Source of the DNA: JACPFV01 sp038043245
GTDB taxonomy: Bacteria > Pseudomonadota > Gammaproteobacteria > Nevskiales > Nevskiaceae
DNA: 64,000 nt
NCBI GenBank assembly: GCA_038043245.1
Contig: JBBTCH010000003.1
Coordinates: 124,001-188,000, forward strand
Direction: 5' to 3'
The notes under the pieces were generated by a model, which saw nothing but the letters and a program-made list of their open reading frames with translations, did not search any database and was not told the DNA's origin. Of this stretch, positions 44,732-55,800 are shown in pieces. The number at the start of each line of letters is the position of its first letter. The stretch's first letter is position 1. The position numbers and the translations under genes are program-made.

Positions 44732-44754
44732 TTCGACGAGCTCAGGGCGAACGG
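44732..44754. repeat. Repeat family E (single arm)
   Basis: A 23-bp stretch matches the arm of the repeat at 28861-28920 (TTCGACGAGCTCAGGGCGAA and three more bases). The second arm is not evident. It lies in the 247-bp spacer upstream of the two-partner secretion operon, between the divergent glycosyltransferase and transporter genes. Confidence 0.7.
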
Positions 44755-44905
44755 CCAATTGTTCAGAGATTCCTTGAGGCATTCCGGGCCTAAAACGGCC
44801 GCTCGCGGGTACCGTCATTTCCGCCACAAAAACAGGTGATTGCCGGGTCGTTGGGCTTGGGATAGCCTGCGGTGGACAATAATCGGGGAGGCGGGTCAAC
44901 CGCCC

Positions 44906-46801
44906 ATGGCCGACATGCGTGCAGGGAGTTTTCTGACAGTCGTGCTGTTCGCGTTCAGCGCCGCCGTGGCCGCTGCCGATGACCCGTTGCGCAAGCCGCC
45001 GGGCACGCCATCCAAAAACCTCAGGGCGATTCCGACTTTTGATTCCCCAGCGGCGCAACCTGCCAGGAAACAGCCCGCAAAAAGAACGCCTGCAGCCAAA
45101 CCGTCTGATGCGGCGCCTGCGGCACCAACCCGGCCGGCGTCCAACAAGAAAAGCAAAAAAACCAAGCCAGCCTCTCGCTCCGCGCCCGCGCTCAGGCTCA
45201 ATCCCGGCGGCAGCACCCTGCCGGGCGGGATTGCCGATTCGGTCAAGGCTTCGCCGGCGCTGCAACTGACTCCGCCGGTCGTTGAGGACCAGCGCAGCGA
45301 CGACGAAGCCGCTGCCGCCGCTGCTGCGGCCGACGCAGGCGAGCTGAGCACGACACTCAGCCGGATCAACTTTGAAGGCAATAGACGGTTCACCGATGCG
45401 CAGCTGGCGTCTCTGGTGCAGGACTATCTCAACCGTCCCGTCACCCTCAGCGACATCTATGAGGCCAGCGACAAGGTCAGCAATTTTTATGTGCTGCAGG
45501 GCTATTCACTTGCGGTGGTCACCGTGCCGGCACAGAAGATCGGCGGCGGCGTCATCAATTTCCAGGTGCTTGAAGGCGTCATCGGCAAAATCGAAACTGA
45601 GGGCAACACGCTCTATTCCACGGATCAGATCATCCCCTATCTCGGCGACATGAAGGCCGGAGAGATTTATCGCGCCGCGCCACTCGAAAATTCATTGCAG
45701 GCGCTCAACGGTCTGCCCGGCCTGCAGTCCAAGGCGGTGATCAAGCCCGGCGAGAACCCCGGCGCCAGCGACATTGTCATCAAGGTTCAGGAAAAGCGCT
45801 TTGCCGGCACGCTGGGCCTCGACAACTTTGGTCGCAGCAACACCGGCGCATTGCGCGGCACGCTGGCAGCGCAGATGAACAATCCCCTGAGTCTGGCGGA
45901 CCAGTTCCAGTTCGTGACGCTGCATTCGGGCACCGGCGGGCTGAGGTATTACTCCGGCGCTTACAGTCTGGCACCGTTTGCGGGCGGGCCGCGCATCGGC
46001 CTTTCGTACGGCCAGGCCACGTTTCAGGTCGCGGGCGCACCAGTCGACGGCACCAGCCGCAATGGCCGGCTCAACCTCGATTTCTCCTTGCTCAATACGC
46101 GAGCCCACAAGTTCAATCTGGGTGCGGGAGCCACCCGCATCATCTCCAGCGTCAACCTGGCGGGCGCTCCGCAGCCTGTGACGTCCATCACAACGTACGA
46201 TCTGTCCGGCTCCTACAATCGTCTGGGTGATTCAGGGGATGTGACTGCCGCCGTGTTTTCGCTATCGACCAACTTTCGCAGCAACACGGTCGCCGCCTGT
46301 ACCGGCGCCGGCAACCCTGACTGTCGCAACCAGATGATCAAGCTGGATTTCGGCGTGCAGCATCTGCAGCCGATCCTGCCGCGTTTCGATGCGCTGATCC
46401 GCCTCTCCGCGGCCTTTTCGCCTGAAGCCTTGCCCGACAGCCAGCAGTTCTCCGCGGGCGGCCCCGGCAATGTGCGCGCCTACCGTTCTGCCGAGATTCG
46501 TGGCGATTTCGGCTACACCGGCAGCGTGGATTTCCGTTACGGCATCCCGCTCGGGCCAGTCAACGCGACGGCGCGTGTGTTCCTCGATGCTGCGCAGGCC
46601 CACAACCAAGATTCGATCGCGCGTGGCCTGCCGATGCAGGACTCCATCAACGATGTCGGCCTGGGATTGGATCTGGCTTACACCGAACATTTCTCGTTGC
46701 GTGTGGATGTCGCGCGGCCGCTCACCAATGGTTATCTGCCGAGCGATGGCACCGGCAAGCGTGACACGCGTGTCTATGCTTCCACGGCGGTGAGTTACTA
46801 A
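44906..46801 (+). CDS. Two-partner secretion transporter (TpsB/ShlB/FhaC family)
   Basis: 631 residues from the ATG at 44906 (ATG at 44915 also fits). A signal peptide (FLTVVLFAFSAAVAAA) is followed by a ~75-residue Pro/Lys/Ala-rich linker, a POTRA_2 domain (LSRINFEGNRRFTDAQLASL) and a C-terminal 16-strand barrel starting near EKRFAGTLGLDNFGRSNTGA. TpsB proteins sit in the outer membrane and export the partner exoprotein through the barrel. The conserved L6 tip, usually VRGY, reads NVRAYR here. tpsA begins 6 bp after the stop. The upstream spacer contains a palindromic repeat arm and a weak promoter-like region. Confidence 0.93.
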   Translation: MADMRAGSFLTVVLFAFSAAVAAADDPLRKPPGTPSKNLRAIPTFDSPAAQPARKQPAKRTPAAKPSDAAPAAPTRPASNKKSKKTKPASRSAPALRLNPGGSTLPGGIADSVKASPALQLTPPVVEDQRSDDEAAAAAAAADAGELSTTLSRINFEGNRRFTDAQLASLVQDYLNRPVTLSDIYEASDKVSNFYVLQGYSLAVVTVPAQKIGGGVINFQVLEGVIGKIETEGNTLYSTDQIIPYLGDMKAGEIYRAAPLENSLQALNGLPGLQSKAVIKPGENPGASDIVIKVQEKRFAGTLGLDNFGRSNTGALRGTLAAQMNNPLSLADQFQFVTLHSGTGGLRYYSGAYSLAPFAGGPRIGLSYGQATFQVAGAPVDGTSRNGRLNLDFSLLNTRAHKFNLGAGATRIISSVNLAGAPQPVTSITTYDLSGSYNRLGDSGDVTAAVFSLSTNFRSNTVAACTGAGNPDCRNQMIKLDFGVQHLQPILPRFDALIRLSAAFSPEALPDSQQFSAGGPGNVRAYRSAEIRGDFGYTGSVDFRYGIPLGPVNATARVFLDAAQAHNQDSIARGLPMQDSINDVGLGLDLAYTEHFSLRVDVARPLTNGYLPSDGTGKRDTRVYASTAVSY

Positions 46802-46807
46802 ATCGCC

Positions 46808-49800
46808 ATGGCCAGAAAACCTTCCAGGGCAGCGGCGCTTACGGCAACGGTCAAGGCCATCCGCACACGCGGCTGGAGTGCGCTGCCACTGCTGGCGCCC
46901 GGCTTGGTTTTCGCCAACCCGATGGACGGCGTCGTCGTCGGTGGCGCCGCCAGCATCAGCGGCAACGGCAACACACTGACCATCGACCAGTTCACCCAGA
47001 ACACCGCCATCAACTGGCAGAGCTTCTCGATTGGCACGGGCGAATACGTCATTTTCAACCAGCCGTCGTCTTCGTCGGTCGCGCTCAACCGTGTCCTCGG
47101 CGGTTCACCGTCCGAGATCCTCGGTCACCTGCAAGCCAATGGTCAGGTGTTCCTGATCAACCCGTCCGGCGTGCTGTTCGGGCAGGGATCGGTGGTGGAT
47201 GTCGGCGGCATCCTCGCTTCGACGCTGGACATCAGTCCCAATGACTTCATGGCCGGCCGTTACAGCTTTGCCGGCCAGAGCGCCGCCAGCATCCTAAATG
47301 CCGGCAACATCCGCGCCGCCGACGGCGGTTATGTCGTATTCCTCGGCGACAACGTCGCCAACACCGGCGCCATCACTGCCAACTTCGGCACGGTTTTGCT
47401 CGCCTCCGGCAGCCAGGCCACGCTTGATCTGCAGGGCGATGGCCTCGTCAATTACGCGCTGGATGCCGCCGCCATCTCCGATCGCGCCGGCGTCGAGAAC
47501 CTCGGCAGCATCACCGCCGATGGCGGCCATGTCGTGCTCGACGCTGACGTACTGCGCGACCTCAAGGTCGCCGTCATCAACAACGCCGGGCTGATCCAGG
47601 CACGCAAGATGACGCAGGCCAGCGACGGCAGCATTCTGCTCGTCGGCAAGGGTGGCGACATCGTCAACAGCGGCACGCTCGACGCATCGGGCGCTGCTCC
47701 TGATGTGGACGGCGGCCGCATCTACGTCACCACCGATGGCGACATCAGCATGCCCGGCGGCTCAGTCTTGCGCGCCGACGGTGGCGCCAACGCCAAGGGC
47801 GGCGAGATCCGCGTCATCGGCAAAGGCACGGTCAATTTCGACGAAGGGGCGCTGATCTCCGCCACTGGCGGCGTTCAGGGTGGCTTTGCCGAACTCTCCG
47901 GCCACGAAAAACTCACCATTCGCGGCGACGTGAATCTGGGCAATGGCGGAACTTTGCTGATTGACCCACGTGACGTGACGATCGCTGCAGGCACAGGCAC
48001 GAATGCTTCGGGATTAGACGTCACTCTCTATGCGAATTTCGTGCAGGACCAGCTGCAGGTGGGCGCGAATGTCATCATCGTGGCTGATCGGAGCATCACG
48101 ATTAAAGCCCTTGAGGCCAATGGCGACGATGGACAGATTTATGGCCTGAACGGGTCTGGAACGGGCGGTTCGCTGACGCTCGGCATCGGCACTGTTAATG
48201 TCAGCGCTTCACCAATTTCGGGCGGCAACGATGCCGCTTATTCGTACGCCGGCGATCCGTTGGCAGCTTTTCTGCGCGGCGACGGTTACAGCGGCTACGG
48301 TATTTTGTTTGATGATCGCACCAACGCCATTCGTACCTATGGCGGCATCAACATCGTCAGCGGCGATACCTATGGCTATGCCGATGTCGGCAAGCTCGAA
48401 ACCTACGGCACCGGCGCCGACATTGTCGTGCTCGCCTACGGCAATGTTGACGTCGCCGACGCCGATACGAATTTCGCCGGGGGCGATATCACCATCACTT
48501 CCGAGTACGGCAATACCGTCGTGGATGCTGTCACGACATCGGCCCTGGCAAGCCTGACCGGATCCAGTGTCGACTTCACATCGGTCAATGCTTACTCGTT
48601 TGCTGCCCACGTTACAGGCGACGAAACGGGATTCACTGCCGAGTTTTCGCAGGCGACTGCCGGTGATATCACCATCCAAGTGGATGACGGTAGCATCAAT
48701 CTTCTCGGTGGCAGCGATCTGCAGGCCGATGAACTGACGCTGATTGCGGGGGGCACTGGGCATGACGTCGTCCTTACTAATACCGAGCTGACCGGCCGGA
48801 TTCTGACGATAACTGCTGCGGACAGTGTCAGCATCAGCAACGCCCTCGGATCGCAAGGGCTCAGTTTCACTGACGCTTCGACGATAACCGCGCAGAGCGG
48901 TGATGTCTCAATCAGCACCAACGCAGAGGTGGAGCTGGGCGCTGCCAACATTACCGCAGGCGGCTTTGTGACTATCAGCGAGAGTCAAAGCTACGTCGTT
49001 ACGCTGGGCGACATCTCAGCGGGCCGCTACGTCGTGGCGGACGCCGGCGGAGGCAGCCTTGATCTGGGCTATATCAGTGCATCGGGATATGTGTCTCTCG
49101 ACGCCGGCGAATCAGGCACCGATGTCGTGGTGGATGGGATCACACTGGCCTACACCGGCGTTGCGGACAACCAGTACGGCGTGCGGATTTTCGCCACCAA
49201 CAATATTGATGTCGGCTATATCACGGTTGGTTCCTCGGTCACTCGATATCTCTCGGACGGCAGTTATGAGGCCGTTTCGGTTGTCGCTCAGAGCGGTGAC
49301 ATCACTTTTGGTTCCGGTGGAATCCGGGTGTATGACTACAACGAAGCAGGACATACGCAGAACCTCGTCCGGCTGGCCGCGTTCGGAGACATCAAGAACA
49401 CCAACAACGCCACTGCGGGTGCCATCGAGGTCAGCTACGGGGCCAGTTACGGCAATATTCTTCTGAACTCGGGACAGCCTTCGGGCGGCGGCTCGGTTTA
49501 TGCCGGCGACATCACCGGCGAATTGCTGACGATTGTCGCCAACTCCGGCGATGCGCGTTTCTATGGCGCGGGCGGGGGCGACATCAACGTCAATTCGCTG
49601 AACTTCACGAATGTTGCCAACTTTGATGTCGACGATCTCACCATCCGCAGTACCTCGGGTATTACCGAGGATGTGACCGGCAGTTTTGTTTTGACCGGCA
49701 ATCTCAGCTCCGGTGGCAATGTGATGCTCGATGCTGGCACGATCCAGATTGACGGTTCCGTGCAAGGCTTGACCGGCGCGGGCTCATACGTCAGTGGACT

Positions 49801-52800
49801 CGTTGACCTTGGAACGACCGGCAATTACGGTGATGTGAACATCGGCAGCATCTATGCCACCGGCATGGTGACCGTGCTGGCGTATGACGGCAGCATTACC
49901 ACCACCGGTCGGATCAACACGACTGGCGGTTTCGTGGGGCTGCAAACGATTGACAATGCGGGCACTTCCGGAAACCCGGTTATCACGATCGGAGGCACGG
50001 GCATCAATTCCGGCGGTGGCGCTATCAATCTGATATCGACCGACGGCGTCGTGATCAACGCCTCGGTCAACGCGGTCGGCGGTGCCATCACCATCTCGGC
50101 GGATGATGACGCCGACGGATCTGGCGCCATCGTGCATGCGGTCAGCACGATCGCTGGCGGTGCTTTAAATCTGAATGCAGCCCAAGGCATTGACGTCAAT
50201 GTCGGCGCCACAACCATCGGCTTTAGCAACACCACTTCGGGTGCGGTTGCTATCACGGAAGCCAATGGCGCCACCGTGTCCGGCAGTGACGGTAGTGGTG
50301 GCGGTATCTTCATCACGTCGGCCACCGGTGATCTCACTGTCGGCGGCAACATCACCACCGCGGGCGACGTTACCTTGGAGGCCGAGGCGGGCGACATCGT
50401 TTACGGTTCTGGCGTGGTTTCCGGCGATCTTGTAACACTGATTGCCGGCAACGCCACCGATGGAGACGTTGGCACCAGTACAAACCGCATTTTGACCAGC
50501 GCGAATACGGTTTCCTTCGCAGCGACGGGTGTGGGCAACGTTTACATCACCGAATCGACGGGTTCTTACTTCTACGGCAGCACCGGCTCCGGAAACATTG
50601 ACGTCAATGTCGCGTCGGGTGTCTTAAGGATCGCCGGCGACATTTCAACCAGCGGCAACGTGACGCTGAGCACGACAGACGGAGGAATGTATCGCGACGC
50701 CGGCACTATCTACGGCAATCTTGTGGTGCTCGACGCTAACGGCACCAACGTGAGCATTGGCGCAAACAACGCAACTGAAGTGATTCAAACCAGTGCCAAC
50801 GCGGTGTCGTTCGAAGCGACCGGTGGGGGTTCTGTCTATATCACCGACACGAGTTTGGACGGCGCAAGTTTCTACGGCAGCACCGGTAATGCCGCCATCC
50901 ACCTGACCACGCTGGGCGGCAACCTCACGGTAGCAGGCGACATCATCTCGCTATCCAATGTGGTTTTGAATGCGGCAGGTGGTGGCGTGCGTCACACTGG
51001 TGTCGGTCGTGTGCAGGGCCCCGGCGTCCAACTGCTGTCGGCGTCTGGCGGAATTGGCACCAGCGCAAACCGCATCCTGACAACGGCCACTAGCATCAGC
51101 GCGTCCTCAACGAGCGCGGGCGATATCTACATCAGCGAAGCGGACAGCACCACGTTCGCGGGTGACACGAGCACCGGCAACATTGACGTATTGGTGGCAG
51201 GTACCGGCAATCTGACCATTAATGGCAACATCTCCACTACTGGCGACGTCACGCTGACCACAACCGATGGAGACATCGCTTACAGCGCTGGTGTCATCAG
51301 CGGTGATCTCGTTACCCTGACGGCAGGGGGTACCGATGGCGACGTAGGCGCGTCCAGCGGCTACATCCAAACCGATGCGACCAGTGTCAACTTCACCGGA
51401 GTGGGTACAGGCGATGCCTTCATCCGCGAAAGTAACGGCGCGTCATTCTACGGTAGCACCGGCAGCGGCACGATCAACTTAGAAACGACCACCGGCGATC
51501 TCAGCGTCGGCGGCACCATCTTTACCAGTGGCACTGCCATGCTTGATGCTGAAGGGGGCGATGTGCTGCACTATGGCGGCACGGGCCGCGTGCAGGCCAA
51601 TCTTTTGCAGATTTTCGCGCGCGGAGCCGATGGCGATATCGGCACCTCGACCAATCGCATACTCACCAGTGCCACCACTTTGCATTTGGACGCAAGCAAT
51701 GCTGGCGACATCTACGTCAACGAAGCGAACGCCGTCACGGTGAGTGTTGCCGCAACCACCGGTGCGGGCATTTTTGATCTGAATATTGCAGGCGCGGGTG
51801 ACGTGCTTTGGGGTTCGGGAGCTTTCACCCTTGGTGGGGCTTTCGTGACCACCGCCGACGGCAGCATTCTGCGTAGCGGCGGCGGTATTTTCACGGCCAA
51901 CCAGTTGGTGCTGACCGCCAATGGCACCAATCGCAGTATCGGCACCAGCGGCAATGCCATTGAAACCCGTGCCGTCACGGGTTCCTTCCAGGCTACAGGC
52001 ACCGGCTCTGTGTACATCACTGAACGTGCTGACGGCGGGGCAGCGACGTTCTATGGCTCAACCGGCAGCGGCTCGATTGACCTGCGCACGACCAGCGGCA
52101 ACCTGACCGTAGGCGGTGACATCAGCACCACCGGGGACGTCGCTTTGACCTCCAGTGCTGGTGACCTCGTTTACGGCTCCGGCACGGTCAGTGGCAATCT
52201 GGTGACCCTCGTCGCAGGTAGTGGCGATGGCGACATCGGCGCGACGGGTGCGGCGATCCGCACCGATGCGACAATTGTGAGTTTCACCGGTGCAGGCACG
52301 GGCGAAGTGGCTATCGCCGATGTCAGCGCAGTTACGTTTTACGGCAGCACCGGTAGTGGTGCGATTGATCTGAGTGCGACCAACGGCAGCATCACGGTCG
52401 GTGGTGTAATCAGCACGACGGGCGCAGTGACCCTCACCGCCGGCGGCACAGGCTCCATCCTCGACGGTAACACTGGTTTGGATATCAGCAGCGCTTCGGT
52501 TGCTTTTTACGCTGGTGGTGCCATTGGCAGTGGTGACCTCAATCCGCTGGATCTTGCCACCAACTCCCTCTATGCCAGCGCAGGCAGCGGCGATATTGAT
52601 CTGACTAACGCGCCTACGGCGGCAGTCAGCCTCGTTGGGTTGTCGAACAGTGGCAGCGGAGCGATCCGCTATTCGCAGGGCGGGCAGGCGCTGAACATTA
52701 ACGGCGCCATCACTTCGGGGGCTGGCGGCGTGCTGATTGATCCGCCGACGGACGTGCTGATCAACGCGCGCATCAACGGTGGCGGCGGCGATGTGACCAT

Positions 52801-55800
52801 CCAGGCCACCAACAACATCACTTTCAACAACGGTGGCTACATAGACAACACTTTCAACGTCACCCTGCGCGCGGATGATGATGGTGTCGGGGGCGGTGCG
52901 ATCACAGATGCACAGACGGCAGGCAACGACATTACCGACATCACGGCCATGGGACTTGCCACACTCAAGGCTTACGGTGGCATCGGTACCTCGAGCAACA
53001 AGCTGGAGCTGTCGTCGCCGCAACTCAACATCAATGAGACGACCACGGATAACTCCGCTTACGGGGTTTACATTACTGCGTACGGAAGCGGCATTGAGCT
53101 GACGGGCATCAATAACGTCAGCCGGCTCAATCTGAACAGTCAGGGTGCGCTTAGTGATGCGGTTGGCACAACGTTGAACGTGCTGGGTATCGCGCAGATT
53201 GCAGGCACCTCCATCACGCTCGGCGATATCGGCTCCGATATCACCAACTTCCTGCTGCTTGAATTCAACAGCGCCGGCGCGGTCAGCATCTCCGAGGACA
53301 GCAATACTGATATCGATTTTTCCAATACCGCCGGGACGTTGTCTCTGACCAGTTCCGGCAGCATCACCGATGTCACCAGCACAAGTCTGACGGTCACTGG
53401 CAACTCGAGTTTCAACGCCACTTCAATCACGCTTGGAGATAGCGCCGGAGATATCACGAATTTTGGCAGCTTAAGCATCACTAGCGCCGGCGCGGTCAAC
53501 ATCACCGAAGACGGCAACATGTCAGTGTTGGGTTTCGGCAGCGCAGTGACCAACCTGAGTTTGACCTCGCAGATGGGCAGCATTTCCGCCGGCGTTGGGG
53601 CGCTTTCCAGCAGTGGGGCTCTCAGTCTCAATGCCGCGACGACCATTGCTGCGAATAATCTGACCGCCAGCATCAACCCGGGCGGCACCGTGAGTCTGAA
53701 CGCGGGTGGCAATGTGAGCGTCGGTGACATCACTGGCAACGTGCTGAACGTGGCGACCACGGTGGATGATTTCACCGCGAGTGCCATCACGATTGAATCG
53801 CCGGCCCTGCTGAACCTGGATATCGAGGGCAACTTGAGCGTATTGGGGGCCATTTCCACTCGCGGCAACATCAGCCTCGTCGCTGACGGCAATGTCCAGT
53901 TCGGCCAGCTGTTTGGCGACTTCCCCGGCTCGCCCGTGATGGGTTCGGTCAATCTGGATTCGGAAATGGGTTATATCCAGGGCGTTGGCGTTAGAGCGAC
54001 TGCGCCGATTACCGCATCTGCCTACAGCGGCATCACGCTTTCCGGCATCACGGAATCCCTTTCGAGCACGATCACGCTAACCAACACCAATTCGGGGATG
54101 ATTCAGTTCGGGTCTTTGACCGCTGTCGGGAGTATCTCGGTGGTTAATTCAGCCAGCGCCGGCAGTATCCTGGCGATGGGTCCGGTGACCAGCAATGCAG
54201 GCAGCGCCACCCTGACCGGCGCTTCGGTCGTTGGAAATGCTCCGGTCATCGGCGCCACCGGCGTGACCATCACCGCCACCAACGGCGTGGTGGATGTAGG
54301 TGACCTGGTCAGCAACAGCGGCACGGTGATGGTCAGTGGCTACGTCGTGGATGTTGGCGCCGTCAACGGCGACGTGGTGGACATCAGCGTGTTGGGCCTT
54401 GCCGATAACAGCCTGTCGCTCGGCACTGTCACGGCCGATGTCGGCTCGGTGACGATCGATACCGTGGACGGCTCAATCTTCGCCACTGGCGCGATCTCGG
54501 GTTATGGCGTCACGATTTTTGCGGGCGACAACAATGCTCCCTATAGCGGTAGCGCCCTGTCGCTTGCTTCAGTGACTTCGTTGGGCGCCGGAAACGACAT
54601 CAACCTTGATGCTGATGGCGGGATTTCTGTAGGCGCGCTGACCTCGGGTCGCGACCTCATGCTGACCGGCACAGGCCTGTCTCTCACCGGCGCTGTAGGT
54701 GCTGCCGGCAATGTCCTTGCCACGTCCAACACAACCGGCATGAACATCAGTGGGGCGATTACCGCGGGCGGCTACGCGGACATTACTGCCACGGGCCTCT
54801 TCGGTATTTATATTGGCGCGGACGTGTACGCCGGTTCGGGCATAGACATCAGCAGCGAAGCCGGCGTCGAAGTCAGCGGTCTGCGCAGCACGACAGGCAA
54901 TATCGGCGTTTATGGCGACAGCGCCCTTATCCTGAATGGCCCGGTAGATGCGGAAGCGGGCGCCATTACCCTTGCGACTGCGAACCTCGGCGCATCTTTT
55001 TCAGTTCTGGGCAATCTAGATGCCTTTACCACCATCACGGCGACGGCCGCGCAGGGCGCCATCGGGTTTGGCTTCGGCACAACCGCGGCTGCGGGCGGTG
55101 CAGTGACCATCAGCAGTGCTGGACAGACCAACGTCCACAACGTCACAGCGGACTCGATGGATTTTCACGTCACCGGCGACGAAAGCGCGTTCGTTGCGTC
55201 CTCCGGCCTCACCGCCACGACAGGTTCGGTTTCCATCGTGACCGATGACGGCTCAATTTTTGTCAACGGCGTCCTCAGTGGCAACACCGGTGTCAGTCTC
55301 AATGCCGGCGACATGGATGCCCCCGGCGCGTTCGAAAGTGAGATTTTCGTTGACGACGTGACCAGCGCGACGGGCTATGCCAACTTTACCGCCAGCGGCA
55401 ATATTGATGTCGGCAACGTGGATGTGGCCGATGGTGCGGCGGGCGTGGTCAGTTTCGATACCGGCTACGGCGTCTTCACCGGCCAGGTGGACGGTTACAG
55501 TCTGAGTCTGGCTCCCGGCGTCGGTTCCTTTGAAGCCTATGGGCTGCTGATGCGCTCGGCGGCGGATTTGGTAGTGAACGTCACGGACTACTTCAGCAAT
55601 GACATGTTCGGCGCCATCCAGAGCAATGGCGGCATTGACATTACCGCCGGCGGCAGCATCACTGCCTACAACCTCAGCGATGTGGGCGGCGGTGACGTGC
55701 AGGGCGACGTCACGCTGGACGGCAACTTGGTCACCCTGAATGGCAATCTGGGCGCCAGCAGCGACATAAGCATCTTTTCCGCGACTTACTTCAACGTCAA

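Noticed and set aside
50252..52602. Possible CRISPR or tandem DNA repeat array
   Set aside because: Periodicity is at protein level; DNA units of ~294 bp are diverged and contain no conserved short repeats with unique spacers.
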